Part shown: piece after piece, positions 45,907-58,888 of the stretch
Position numbering within the stretch: the stretch's first letter is position 1
Layout: the number at the start of each line of letters is the position of its first letter
Source: Sympetrum striolatum
Lineage: Eukaryota; Arthropoda; Insecta; Odonata; Libellulidae
Assembly: GCA_947579665.1 (NCBI GenBank)
Contig: OX388351.1
Span: forward strand, 1,116,001 to 1,180,000
Direction of reading: 5' to 3'
Length of the DNA stretch: 64,000 nt
Made by a program: the position numbers and the translations under genes
Notes under the pieces: model-generated
Told to the model about the DNA's origin: nothing
Seen by the model: the letters and a program-made list of their open reading frames with translations, nothing else
Databases searched by the model: none

Positions 45907-47884
45907 TTCAAATCGTGCCCTTTAATATACCTACAATTAAAAGCTGTTCATTCATTGCATTATTCTTCATTTCCATGACCTTTAATCTCGGCGATTAGTG
46001 CATAACGCTTTCACTTGCGTTTATCAGTCGAGTAAATTAAATTATTCCAAAAGAGGCTTAAACGAGCGTCAACATGAAAATCACTTAACGGAGAAGTTCA
46101 CTTTAAACCAAATATAAAACTCCCCCAGCAGCCGCGTTCTCCCGTAATTAAAATAAGACGCAGTTAGCTACGGAAGAAAATTAAATACTCCCGCGTAATT
46201 AGCCTCCGTAAAATCTATGCTCGGAGCGCTGCCATCCTCGAAACAAAACACACTCGAGAAGCGTGGAACGTTAAGGAAAAAAAAATTTCGAATCCATTCT
46301 TCGCGAAACACCTCGAATAACTCCACGAGCGCATTCTCGCCATTCGTTGTGCAAATTTCGTAAATGAGTAGCGAAGAAAAGGCATGCACTGGCGTAATGT
46401 TCTAATAAGGCCGTGTGGTAATGGAACCGGGTTCAAGAGCGAGAGACGTCCAAACGGCATCGATCTCTTTCCCTGACACTGCTATCGCATGCAATTCCGT
46501 CTGCACCAACTCTGACCCTCGCAAACTCCTCATACGTACGATAACTGTCCCGACGTCACTCACGAGTCTCCGAGCGAGGTAACGACAGCCAGCCAAAGGG
46601 TGCTAATGATGAAGATCTCTTTGTTCTGCTTCACAGATTCGCTCGTTCATAGAAAGGACATTCCCTTAACTGATTTGAGCTTCCTAAACAATATGAAATG
46701 TAGTAATATTTAGTTGTTGATAATAACGTAATATTTTTAAAATACTAGCATTCATTTTTCGTTTTAGATGATTATGCTAAAATTAGTTCAACTAACTTTC
46801 TTAGTACGAAAGGATTAAGAACCTCTTTATTCACATTTATAAGGATTGTTTACACAGCCGACCGACTTCAAAAATAAAACATCTATTGCAAGTGACGTTC
46901 AAATAATAATTCGTCGCATTGTACAGCGAACGGTATCCTATTCACAGACTACTTCGAAAAGCAAAACTATCATCAAATCTTTCATAGCGGAAAAATAATT
47001 AACATTGAAATGTAGGAAAGGAAAAGAACACTTTGTCTTAGTTCCACAGTAAATTTATTGCGTGACCGTTTTCGACTGAGGTCTAGTCATCTTCTGGCAG
47101 AAAATACAAAAAGTGACACACGTATATATACAAGAGACAACAATAAGCAAAAGGGGGGGGGTAAGTGGGGTGGGTTAAGGGTTGGGAAATTAAATTTTAT
47201 TAACATTGAAACCCTTATAAATACATTTCTGTAGAAAAGCATAAAACGAAACGAATTTATGGACTTTGCATGTTTGGACGTAACTATTAATTTTATCAAC
47301 AAAAGCAACCGGTAGAAAATCAGCTCTCCTTTTGACACAATTGATAGCCATCACCCACTATGTGTTGGATTAAGTTTTCATGTGCCATATTACATAAATT
47401 TATGACACCTCAGTATCCTACCTCTAACTCACACGTTACTGTTTCCCCTGCTAACGTACACAATAGAATCCGATATCATCTATGATATTTCTAGAGTGGA
47501 AATTGTTGTCAACGGGAAATGTGATCTCATGCAAAGGTCACGAAAAGGTAAATTACTTTTCACCCCGATAAATACGTTTCCATCATTTATCCCAGCAGAT
47601 CGAGGTAAGAAAACATCACGAAAAACAAAGATGTTTATTTCAGCGAGCATACTGGACAGCAAGAAATAAGCAGACCTGAATAACAATATCTGACGTTTTT
47701 AATGTTTTGTGGGGAACTTTCAGCTAAGCGCATTCCATTAAATTGCATAATAAATTTCAAGTTATGTCAAATGGCTACTGTTAAAGTTATCCTGTAAGTT
47801 CGTATCGATTAAATAGAAAAGTTAAAGTAATTTGTTACATAAGGTCGTGTGCATAGGAAAATTCCTAAGGAAAAAGGACTTGAA
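45907..47884. other. Non-coding DNA
   Basis: No gene is supported. The segment 46120-46600 is GC-richer with overlapping minus-strand frames, none recognised. A run of nine G at about 47152 and an ACACGTATATATAC stretch nearby are simple sequence. Confidence 0.5.
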
Positions 47885-47975
47885 AAAAGTCTGACGGGGC
47901 AGGGAATCGAACCCGGAATCGTCCTCTTTCCGGATGGCTGCTTAAACCAACTAATAACACCTAAACAAGCCGTTT
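47885..47975 (-). mobile_element. tRNA-derived SINE family D, copy 1
   Basis: On the minus strand, TAGTTGGTTTA (47943-47953) fits box A and GGTTCGATTCC (47903-47913) fits box B, at about the spacing found in tRNAs. A CCCTGCCCC end then runs into CGTCAGACTTTTTTCA. The same tail follows a tRNA-like region at 62093-62178, which shows that this is a dispersed SINE and not a tRNA gene. I could not define a target duplication. Confidence 0.68.
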
Positions 47976-50900
47976 TTGGGATTTTGTGAGCACAGGTAAG
48001 TGTGGTTCCGTCCATTTGGCTAAGCCATCCCTACGTTTACAAAGTGTCACAAATGTACCTCGCGTTATTCCAGAACAAGGAAATTCTACGGTACTTGAAT
48101 GTAAAACCCGGTTTTTAAATCCACCAAAACTTTACATACGGTTCAGCTGCTTCCTCGTGATAAATGAATTATGTTATTAATTATACTTTGATAAGTAATA
48201 AAGAATAATTCACTTTTATTTACTTTTCTTAACCATAATTTTTACGTAGCCACGGATTTTCATAAATTCATCAATATCAATATAGCCAAGAAAAACAAAG
48301 TGTATTTCTATAATTGATGAACAAAAGATTGCTTTTCGTAATTAGGTGTCAATTAATTTCAGAAAGAAGTTGTTGTATATAAATCGTGGAAAATCAAACT
48401 TTTCTCTCTCCAATTTTTTGTTCTGATTGACTTCCGCAAATCTACGCGTTCCTCAGAGAATTATATAGTACTTAAATTTGGAATAACTCCCAACCCACTG
48501 TGTCAGATACGTTCATATCGTGATTGCATTTCCAAATGAGTTACTAGTCTTTATTTCATAGACCCCAATTCGACAATTCAATCTTCTCCTAAATCCGTGA
48601 GACTTTCTTCGATCCCTTAGGAGGCAAATTCGGGGTAACGGCTTATCTCGTACCCCTGGAGAGTCGAAGGGGTGAGAATCGGATGGGAGGGATGAGGGTC
48701 GGTCGACGCTTGTGTGACGCCTTGGCTCATAAGTCAGAGATTCCGCTGTACCATTAGCAGAATTACGCCGACGAATTCAAACGTAGATCACTTGCCTTCC
48801 ATTCCGGAAAAACCGTACCTCCGGCAGATAATTAGCTTGTCTGTTTGCAACGAATAATGAGGAAACTGAAACAAGATAAGTAAAACAAAAGGATGTTGCT
48901 CTGAATGGTGGCCACGGGGAAAGATATCAGGCGTGTTATTTCGTGCGTTTGACGTTTCTCTTTTGTTTAGAGGATTAGGACGGTATCCCTGTTTTTGTGT
49001 GACATGCCTGACAAGATTTCAATTAAAAACCCCGAAATACTCAGAAAAATTATGTTTTTGAGAGTAACCCGTAATATTTACGCATTCACTGCAAACTTAA
49101 TTTGCGGAGATTCGGTAAACGCTTTTAGGTAATCTAACTATTGACTAAGTTTTGAATTGAACGACATTTGATTACTTTGTAAGGTAAATTTCCAGTAATT
49201 TAATCATTTTTAAATTCATTTGTATTAGTTATTAAGCAAGATACGGATCTATTCACTTTTGATAACCTCATACGCATTAAAACCATCTTAATCAATGTTC
49301 ATTTCTCATTTTAATTAGAAAAAATATATTTTTAATAATCCTCAAAAATACATACCTTATGAATGCGTATTTATGGAAGTGAGTAGTATTAGAGTAGTAA
49401 TGGCAGTAAGTAAGTAACAAAGGATTTATTTTTGTGTACAATGAAGCACTGAAGGTACATCAAGAGTTATTAAAGTTTTACTCACCCGAATATCCTCATA
49501 TATTCAAAAATTGGTACCTAAATTCGTCGCCTAAGACCTCTGATGAGTCCCATAAAATATTGGTGAGTAATCTGTAGTATATGAGTGTTCTTAATTGGAT
49601 GTTGAAAAGCTTTGAAAATACGAATTGCCCTTCAGTAGACGCTTCTGGGAAATTCAGTACCGTTAAGCCGTAATCCTACATGCCAAACTCGATATATCAG
49701 TGAAAGGGATGACATTTATGGGAAATGATGCCACGAAGAACGGTAAGAGATCGACGATCTCAAAGAGAAATATTTGGGAAGGAGGCATCAGAGCTCTCTC
49801 GTCATGCATGACAAAGTACGCAACCACATCCACGTAATCGGAGTCATCTAAAACTGTTAGCGAAGGAAAGGTACCGAATATCCGATGTTTACTACTAAAT
49901 GTAATCACTTTGGTGACTTCGTGGATGAGTGATAGGCCTCAAAATTGAACGTAAATCAGAGAGGAATTATAGATTGAGCAATCATCGGCGAATGATTAAA
50001 TAACATTTTAGGAGTAGGACTCGCGGTGAAATGAGATATGAACGTACTTAATCGTTGAATGAGTATCAATCAAGATTTGATCGCTGTCATGAATTGCTTA
50101 AAAGGTCATTCGGGAACTCCAATCACATGCAATAATTACAAATAGGCATTTTTTTCGAAGTACTCGGATTCACTTATGACGTAACCTGCAAATGCGAGTT
50201 AATGGAATTGTAAGTAATATTCGAAAAATATCGTTACTTGTAAATTTGAAGGTTTCCGGGGCAATCGGTAGTTCCCATGATGTCTTTTCGGATTCCAATC
50301 CAATCTTCTATCATCATAAATGGCATCATCATCATACATATCGTAACTTCTCTTCCATGACTTAATTTCACTATTTTACACTTCAATTTTCTTCAAATTT
50401 AAAATAAAAATTAGCAGCTAAATAAAACGTTGATTAAAGTGTATATTGAAATTTAGAAGTTGAAATGAGTAAACAGAGCACCATAGATTTTGTTTTCAAC
50501 TGAGTAGGTATGTAGGCAATAGTAGAGTAGCAATATTAATGAGTAGTATGAGGTACGTAAGATATTTTTAACGAAAAAAGTTGGTCACTTTATTTAATTT
50601 GTACATTATAAGATTTGAATCTGCTAAAATATTCTCTTCGTTTTATAGCATTTATGATTTGTAATACAATAATCAAGACATTAATTTTGGGGGCATCATG
50701 AATTTAATTCGATGGAATTAACCAAGAGTGATTATTTGGGAGAATATGTCATAATATCCATAAATTGTATGCCAATACTGCTGATATAATAATATATATT
50801 TTTGGTTATGGTCATTTTTCATCTATTAATTTCTACTGAAGAATCTGAAACAATTGCGTTGCATGCGCTCAGTTGTCTTGTTTCTAACACACAGACAAGG

Positions 50901-53337
50901 ATGGCGATTCTAATCAGACAAAACTAAAAACGGTGAATAGAAAGTGAAATTTAAACAAGCAATGTGAAGATATGTGGAAAGCCGTAGGAGAGTAAGGTAA
51001 CCAAAATGTTTTTGAACCCTTGTCCTTCGGGTTAATAGCTTAAGAAGACAGAATATGTACTTCAATATTAATACCATTGAAGGGGAGCATGTACTATTGG
51101 AGCCATCGAACCGATATTGGTGAAATCCTAATCAGCGATAATCAAGGCCTCAGATCGATCGTGTTAATGAGCCGTACGTGCCTTTGAGAGAGAAAGCACG
51201 TCTCCTGAGGGTGCCTGAGTAAACCCTTTGACGAAAGCAAACAAGGGAAGGGAGGTTTTTATTGCCTTTTAAACCTCCAATCATTTAAGGCTTAAATTCT
51301 TCCGCCGGAGGCAATCCTAGGCTTTGCAATCGAATTAGGGAGAAAGGAGCACTTGAGAAGTTTAAAAGATGGGTACAGCAAGTACCGATTCCAACGGTAC
51401 ATACACGCGCATATCTTGAAAGGCAATCAGGGCATTCCCGAAATGTGAATATTCTTAGAAACTGTATAATCGCGAACGAAGAGAAGGTTATTAATTAAGT
51501 TAATTGCATTCATAGACTCGAAATAAATAGCAGTGATGCCGCCAACCGGCAATTTTCGCTCCTATACTTCCTTATTTAGCCTAATCTTCTCTATGGATTT
51601 AATCAGAATAGTTACTTCTGAGATGATATGAATGGTGTTGTCAATAAAGTAAATGAGAGGGCGTTAAATAGGAGATTTATAATTCATAAACGCTCCACAC
51701 ATCAGAATACTCGTATATCCATAGTAGTACTGTTTGATCATAAAATTAGGTAGTTTATGAAAAAAATTATTTTTTTTTAGAATTTCATCTGATTTTGTGA
51801 TACATAACTATGAAACCGATTAAATAAAGGAACTATTTTCAAATATTAGTTGATCTTTCTACATAAATTTAACATTCCCAAAGGATTAATAAACTGCTTA
51901 TTTACTTATATTATTTATTCAATTAGTTATTTCATGGTTTAACTACAGTATGTTTAGAAATTTTAACTAAAGCATTCCTCTAAAATCTCATTTTCGTCCA
52001 GTAAAACAGTTATAAGAAAAAAAAACATTGCTTACTTATAAATATATTTTCTTGCCCTGACACTGAAGAGATGAAAATTGTGAAACTTATTTCTGTAAAC
52101 AATATACACTTGAGAGTTCAGCAAAGTAAATAATTTTCAGCTCATAAACTCTTCATAAGCGCTTATGCTACGCACCGGAGTAAAACCCTCGCATTGAACA
52201 CATATCCTGAGACTTCATGCAGTCGACATTTCGGACGGACAGCTCTCAAGAGAGAATTCGCCGAGGGTGACACACATTTGCCCTCTTTTTTGCGGAAAGA
52301 GAATAATAAATCACTTGTTCGCACGAAGACCTCCGCTTATCTTGGCTTCCCGACGTGGGCCATCAATAAAACGAATGCAACGGCCTCTTCCTGGAGAAAC
52401 CCGCATCTCCCTCTAACCCATTTCCGCTCAACTCCCAAACTTTCCGCCATTTTTCCCTTACGGTCAGTGCTTCCCATAGCAACGCCCACTTCGTGCGGGC
52501 TTTATCTCCAGAACCGACTTGGTTTCCGTTTTCTCTATCGAAACAACGGTTCAAGTACTTCCATGCATTTATTTACTAGAATGGTGAGTCTGAGAAGGAG
52601 TTTTGGGACCTGTCCGAGCGTATTCGCTTCGCAGAATTCATCATCTTCGTAAGCAGACGTCTTCATCTACTAAAATGCCATTATCTCCGCTTGGAACCAT
52701 AAGGTTGACCTTATTCTCAGAAACCTTTAGGTTACGAATTTAGCTTAGCCCTTTTAAGCAATTGAAAAATAAAATATATAATCTTTAGAGGATATCGGAG
52801 AGCAAGAAATAAAATATCAAATTGTGTTATTATTGAAAAATTAAAATTTCAATCACTTTCCATAAAGAAGTGCCCAGTTTATCTAAGATTTAATAGTTTC
52901 GAAAAACGGAATTTACAAGCGGACTGGAGAGGTGGTGTTCATAAACGTAATTTTCAACAAACAATTACACATGAGAAATGAAATCATGAATCTTTTGTTC
53001 GCTATAAGGTATGATGCTCGTGTCCTTAAAAAAACAGAGAATGCCATAAAGATATAAATTAACCTGCATATAATTCATAAGAAACAAAGTTTCTAATGGA
53101 ATTTATTTTCAAAGAAAACCTAAAATAATATTATCACGATTTATAGATAACACAAAATCTACTCCACCCAGAAAGTATAAAAATTTAGTTATCGGATTAA
53201 TCTGACTCAGAAGCAATATCTCAATAAAATGGGCATTATTAAATCAAAGTTGAATATTAAAATTAACTTTAAAACATCTGATGTGGCCAACACGTGACTA
53301 CCTCCATATTTATTGAAAATCTATGCCTATGCCGGTA
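47976..53337. other. Non-coding DNA, no supported gene
   Basis: No gene is supported. GC-richer islands lie at 48590-48990, 51050-51330 and 52190-52650. A 152-codon frame at 52194-52652 starts with TTG and is unrecognised. On the minus strand at 49663-49908 an 81-codon frame (GTG start) reads smoothly, for example DDSDYVDVVAYFVMHDERAL, after a possible acceptor ATTTAG. It could be part of an exon, but nothing else supports it. Confidence 0.45.
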
Positions 53338-53950
53338 ATATATAAACAACACCAAAACAATGAATGTTACAGAAAAATTTTTCAAACAAAACTTGTAGTA
53401 AAATAAATTATCTATAACTTTTGCACAAATTGTATATAATACATCACATTCTGTTGGAGATATTTAAGAAAAATTCCAATTTTTTTATAAAAGGCAACTT
53501 ATGGTTAGCGAGTACTCACTAATAACTCCTAAACAATCAGTGTTACGAAAACATGTTTCAAACAAAAGTTGTAGATGTAGATTATTTTTAACTTTTATAT
53601 GTAATTGTAAATACCTACATTATATTCTGACAGAGATATTTAAGAAACAAAATTTTGTTCCGGATAAACCGCAACTTCCTTTTAAGCGATATTCATTAAA
53701 AACTAGTCAAATCTTGACATTGCTAGGTAAATAATAAATATGAATTTTGGAAATGATCGGATAATTATTTTTTAAAATAGAGCGCCAACAACCTTTTTAT
53801 ACTCAGACAGACACACAGACAGACATGTTCGGTTAAATAGCAGAAACGAACTCTATGGGCCCTAAAAAATCCATTTTCGTCTAAATCTGGAGGTAAATTT
53901 TTTAGCGAACACAATAATTTCTCTATACTACGTATAGGGAGAAAGTAAAA
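53338..53950 (+). repeat. Unclassified interspersed repeat, copy 2, ending in a hairpin
   Basis: This matches the repeat at 28850-29483. Inside it a module of about 180 bp occurs twice: the ACAATGAATGTTACAG...CAAACAAAACTTGTAG region near 53355 and the CAATCAGTGTTACG...CAAACAAAAGTTGTAG region near 53530. It continues through AGAGCGCCAACAA (53780), a CAGACAGACACACAGACAGACA run and a GGGCCC block. It ends in a hairpin at 53918-53944 (TTTCTCTATA, loop CTACG, TATAGGGAGAAA) followed by GTAAAAATG. The hairpin is better preserved than in copy 1. No coding capacity. Confidence 0.62.
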
Positions 53951-56355
53951 ATGTCAGTTAAATGGAATCGATTCCATTTCCAAGCCCCCATTCATGGACC
54001 CATAGATTTAAGTTAATCATCCTGTATCATAGATTTATCGACGTAGGAAATATATTTAAAAACAAAATAGTTCCAGCATGGAACAAAACGGAAATGTTTC
54101 TTTAACTATTGTGAGTTGATTCACTTGCCTAATAGTCTATTAACCCGACAGTTTTCCTTGTATGCTTTGGCACATTTGAATAGAATAGCCTTACGGGTGA
54201 AACTCGATACTTGGTGGAGACAAAATATTTCACTAGCAGAAACAAATCATCCGGCAAGTTCATCTTGCCTTGAATACTTACATGTTATTTGTGTCGGTTA
54301 GTGTTCTTGTAATTCAGAACTATAAATAAGTTGACTCTTTTAATTATGAAAGTGAAAGATCATCATTGCATTTCATTTGTACCGAAGTCGTGTAAATTCC
54401 TATATTTCAATTTCTGATATAATTTGACCTTATTATTTGGGCACACCTAAGACCTTAAGGTTTATCAAAGGTACATTTCATCGAAATGTATGGGCGGATG
54501 GTCATTTTCCATGAAGCGATGCCTCCTTTTGTGCATTAGTGTGCTAGGTGATACGGTGGACGCTCGCAAGCGGAAAATCTCCTTTCCCTGTAACCGACTT
54601 AGCTCTTGAACCTTTCCCAGTGAAAGCACAAAAGGCATTGAAGGCCCTCGAGGTACTCAAACAGCCGCTCTCAGTGTACATGGTCAATTAAATACTTTAG
54701 ACGTTGCGTAAGAAATTGCTAATGTCTTTGAGGATATAAAGGAATACGAGGAACAGGTGCGATTGAATTTGCATTTTCCAACTTACATAACTACTGAGAC
54801 CTTTTACTAAATTTGTACTTGTACATCCTATATATATATATAGGATGTGAAACTTTTTGTGGCGATAAATAAAAAAAATCGGGCTTGTAGAAGCCATAAA
54901 AGCATGGCTTATGCCCCACAGAAAGCAAAATATAATATTTAGCAGACATTTTCGTTTAATAAATACAGTATTTTAAAACTTCAAAATTTACGACTTTTTC
55001 TTCGTGATTTTGCTAATGACAGCAATATTCATTCCGGATCGACAAACTGACTTTCTCCGCCTAAAGCTACATTATTTACATTTACAAACTAAAATTTCGA
55101 TATGACAACAACCATCATTTTCTCATTTCGTAAGGGAATTTTCCAAAAATCAAATTCCAAAGAGGGGTTTAAGGGAGTGAATAAAGAGAACAACTAGCCG
55201 ACACATTCAGAAAAGTTCACAAAACAGACGAGCTCTGCCTTCAGACTTGGAGCGGATAATGTACGAGATAAACTTATGTTTCATTGCATCAGATATATTT
55301 CTTAAACACATGAATTATTTTATAATTACCAGTATACATTCCACCTTCCTATATTACTTCTAGAGAAGCTGAAAAATGTATGCAATGCAAAAAATTCTTT
55401 TTACTCTCTTTCCTAATAACCCGTTTTGATTATATGCGCTAAACCTTTCGACGTTATAGTTCAAGTCCATCAATCATATTTTCTTTTGATACTTTTCAAT
55501 TTTGAGTGGCAAGAAAGTTAGTGGTCGACTTAATTTATGGAGCTGCGTCACTATTCACAAAAAATAGTTATAAGTTTTAATTTATCGTGAAATCTCACTA
55601 TAAAATTCATAGAATGGGAATTCATTGATGCATTTGTGAAATCAATTTTAGAGGTTTACTCAACAAATTAGTCGACACTTAAAAAAGAATGACGCGGCCG
55701 CACAGGCAACCACGTTGGAGGAAACCTTGTTTTCCAGTTTTCTCAGGTGATCTGGGCGCTAAAGGCCTAATTTAGGACGAAAAACAGAAGAAAAGTATGA
55801 AATATTTCACGCGTAGAGAGATAAAAATATAAAATTAACTCATAATCAAAGTATCTTAGTTAATAAATTTATTTTTGAGATAATAGATCTAAAGGATATA
55901 CTATAAATAAATAATTTAAGCCATTTTTTGAGGTGGTTAAGCATTTCCACTTTAATAATCAACCCTTATTTTGCCCTTATGATATTGGAAGCTGAGAGGA
56001 AAAGCAAAACTAAAAAATATTTATTTAAATTGTTTCTAACCCACTGATTTGCTATCCTGTTAAGAGACATTGACAGCATGAGCAGGCAGTGAGGGTCACG
56101 GCTTGACCACGACTGGTTTAGGATATATTATATTCACGAATATCATACAGGGTTTAATCCCCAAAATATTTTAGTACATCTTAAATCAGTGAAAAGAAGT
56201 GGAATCAGACTTCTAAATTGCGATTAAATTGATCATATGTTTCAGGGAGTTTACGATTTAAGTCCAAAGAATATAATGATATCTTTTATTTATCTTCAAC
56301 GAAATAATAAAGATTCTGTTAAACGTGTGAAGCTTGAAAAGCTCTAATGAAAATA
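53951..56355. other. Non-coding AT-rich DNA
   Basis: No gene is supported. A 26-bp palindrome is listed separately. A NotI-like GCGGCCGC lies at 55694-55701. The rest is AT-rich. Confidence 0.5.
54823..54848. other. 26-bp perfect palindrome
   Basis: ACATCCTA, ten bases of alternating TA, and TAGGATGT form a perfect palindrome without a spacer. It could extrude as a cruciform. Its origin (microsatellite with matching flanks, or abutted inverted ends) cannot be told from one copy. Confidence 0.85.
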
Positions 56356-57064
56356 TCTTTATATATAATTTCCGAAGAGTCCGTCCGTCCCCCCCTTTAT
56401 TTCAGGAACGGTTTGACTTAGAGGTTCGAAACAAACTGCATTGTGTTTCTACGAGTTAGAAATCCCTAGGAAAACTATTCCCATTACTAAAAAAGCCCGG
56501 GTTCGAACCCAGGACTCCATAATAGGGTTCCATAAGGAATACACAATAAACTTAGCTTTTATCGGTTGATGGCCTTATTTCTTTTGCAAAATTAAATTAG
56601 AAAGAATCGTTGTTAAAAGTCGGGAATACCATCAAAATAAGGTTAATTAAATAAAGCTTCTTATTTTAGTCGTGGACCAGCGATTTCAATTAGAAATTGC
56701 CAATATTTTGATAAAATAGAAGAAATATTAGAGAGATTTGAGGTTATAAAAAAGTCCGTTCCCATTAACGACGAATGCGGTAGTTGAATTTCCTCATTAG
56801 AACAAATATCGAGAATTTAGGCCAGTGTTGACGTTTTTATTGTTTTTAGCAACGTAAATATTTATAAATGGTTACGCGAATTCGGTGTTAGCGTGTCAAC
56901 TAAATTACCTTTTGAGAAATCTGGAGATTATTTGTATACTCCCTGGTAAGTTGAAGACCTTTTTAATGTTATATTCTGACTTAAATTATGTAGCATATCT
57001 ATTTACAACATCGTATTTCCGCGGTCAACGAAAATGATTAACCTGATTAAGTAAGTGAACTACT

Positions 57065-57414
57065 CGGTAAAACAAAAGTTAAGATACCTTTTTTTTCGTT
57101 TTCAAAAGTTTCCGCTAGGTGACAGCACCTGTATCACTTATATTATTCAAGGGGAATACCTGCCCAACTTAATACATCGGCACCGCGCATATTTCGCGAT
57201 TAAAAGTGGAGATTCGAAAGGAACGAAAAGAACCCTACCTGCCCTACTCAACCCATCGGCACCACGCGTTTTCGCGATTAGTAGCGGAGATTGAGTGCGC
57301 GAGTTCTGTAGAAATGTTAGAAATACTTTGTTGGTTGTTGACAAAAGTGCTGCCACCTAGCGGCAAATTTTGAAAACAAAATAAAAAACAGGTCTCTAAA
57401 CTTTAGTTTAACCA
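57065..57414. mobile_element. MITE-like inverted-repeat element inside the Helitron
   Basis: The left arm reads GGTAAAACAAAAGTTAAGAT, then ACC, a T-run, GTTTTCAAAAGTTTCCGCTA and GGTGACAGCAC. The right arm, reverse-complemented, reads GGTTAAACTAAAGTTTAGAG, then ACC, a T-run, GTTTTCAAAATTTGCCGCTA and GGTGGCAGCAC. The arms thus match over about 60 bases at roughly 80 percent by eye. The interior is a 79-bp tandem duplication. No coding capacity and no certain target duplication were seen. Confidence 0.65.
57157..57294 (+). repeat. 79-bp direct tandem duplication, two copies
   Basis: TACCTGCCC...CATCGGCACCGCGC...TTTCGCGATTA...GGAGATT starts at 57157 and is repeated from 57236 with CATCGGCACCACGC...TTTTCGCGATTAGTAGCGGAGATT. 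The copies differ at about one base in six. The open frame across it (57055-57294) begins with TTG or GTG-type starts and is a by-product. Confidence 0.75.
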
Positions 57415-58857
57415 AACCACTCTCTTACTATTGTATTTTTTGTCTTTGAGGTGTTGAAATACAAGTGATAGGTAGAAGAATATTGAACATCTCACTCATG
57501 ACTGAAAAGGTAAGGCATAAATATGTTTATTATTCGGAGAATGTAAATAATTAAAAATATATCAATGCGATAATAATAAATATGACTAATTGTCACTATA
57601 AATTGCATAGTATTGATTTATATTTAAGTTAAACCTGATTTACTAAACTTAGGTCCGCTATTGTAACATATATTTAGAGTCGATCTTGACTGAAATCTTC
57701 ACGTAAACTAACAAAACGTATTTTTGTCGATATTTAAACCTTAATTGGTATTTAACTCTTAAAAGTAACTTTAACCGCAATGCATCATGGATGTAAACAA
57801 ACTATATGGCGGAAATAACTAGAGCTAGCCCTTCGCCTCAGTTGGTTTATCGCCTAAAAAATAAGTTTGTTTAGTGTTTTTTTCGGTTGAAAATCCTCAA
57901 AATATTTTGAATAAATTTATCTATTTCCTTTAAACAGATATTTCTCGCGACATTGCCTTTTCTTTTTTGTAAATCATATCACAGACGTTAGGTGCTGTGA
58001 AGTATTTTTTTATGATTCAGATACTTCAAAAGTTTTATAATTAGTTATAAATTGGAAGTAAAATGAATTTATTAAGTTTAGAACTGCCTATTAAAGTTAC
58101 TAAAAATTATATTATTGCATTTATTACTGATGAAGTATAAGCAGAACTCAGTTTCTACGCAAACATAGACGAATTTGACATAGTTAATAATATACATACG
58201 AGTATTGTCATTAACTTATTGATTAGCACAATGAATCATGAATGAATAAAATAATTTACCTATGTTTTTAATGGAAGTGTTTCACTAAGATATAACCGTG
58301 ATTTTGAAAAGTGGCCATCGAAATTTCAATATTTTAGTATGTTAGACTTTCTACCAGTACCTTAGTTAGTATTATTGCAACCTTTTATGACGATAGTGTG
58401 TGTGCTTTACGCACATATAAGCGTTGGAGATTTTCCTTAAATGACACTAAGTACGCGTACAGGAGATTTTAACTTTAGTGAATTCAAATATTGCCTCATA
58501 AGTAATGTACGGTATCTGTAGAATGGGAGAAATGAGAGGCATGTAGTGATGGAATCTATCATTAAAGGTCTATAAAACTTTTAGGCTTTCTACAATCGTA
58601 TAAGAGTCACTGTAACTGTATACTCATTAATATTAAATGCATACAAATGAAATACCTACAAGTATATGTATACTTATATACGATCCAAACATCATAAATT
58701 TCATTCTCAATCCATTTTCCTAGATAAAATATTTAATGCGAACCAATATGCAAACCATAAAGTCATCTACCTAAAAGCTGAGAGGGTCTTCTACCGGTCA
58801 ACCATTAGCTGCTAAAATCGTGAGAGAGTATAACTTCATATATGTTTAATTATTATC

Positions 58858-58888
58858 CCCGTTGAATTTCAACGGGCACTTCCGCTAG
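58858..58888 (+). other. Helitron 3' terminal hairpin and CTAG end
   Basis: Nine-base arms CCCGTTGAA and TTCAACGGG with a single T at the centre, then CACTTCCG, then CTAG and the host T. In Helitrons this structure terminates rolling-circle transfer. It is well preserved, so the copy could in principle still be recognised in trans. Confidence 0.78.

Larger units (their letters stand above)
56356..58888 (+). mobile_element. Non-autonomous Helitron, about 2.5 kb
   Basis: The 5' end is A|TCTTTATATATAATTTCCGA followed by GAGTCCGTCCGTCC, the usual opening of many insect Helitrons (TC start, TA-rich, then GTCCGTCC repeats). The 3' end has a perfect hairpin CCCGTTGAATTTCAACGGG (58858-58876), eight bases, and CTAG at 58885-58888 followed by T. 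That is the required arrangement: hairpin about 10 bases before CTRR, with insertion between A and T. No Rep or helicase frame is visible, so it is non-autonomous. A second inverted-repeat element (57065-57414) lies inside. That both ends belong to one element is an inference from their matching orientation and plausible length. Confidence 0.72.

Noticed and set aside
47150..47162. G-run as a G-quadruplex
   Set aside because: It is a single homopolymer run with no further G-tracts at quadruplex spacing beyond loose GGGG/GGGTT neighbours. It is simple sequence.
49663..49908. 81-codon minus-strand frame that reads like protein
   Set aside because: It starts with GTG, a frame is also open on the other strand, and only a weak acceptor-like AG precedes it. 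It was kept only as a note in the interval entry.
52194..52652. 152-codon open frame
   Set aside because: It begins with TTG and is Ser/Thr-rich without a recognisable family. It is probably a chance frame in a GC-richer patch.
56404..56430. Hammerhead-like TTGACTTAG...CGAAAC near the Helitron 5' end
   Set aside because: The core departs from CUGANGA and no stem II forms. It is chance similarity within Helitron sequence.
56495..56520. tRNA T-arm (GGGTTCGAACCC)
   Set aside because: The motif is a self-complementary palindrome without box A or acceptor pairing, and it lies inside the Helitron.
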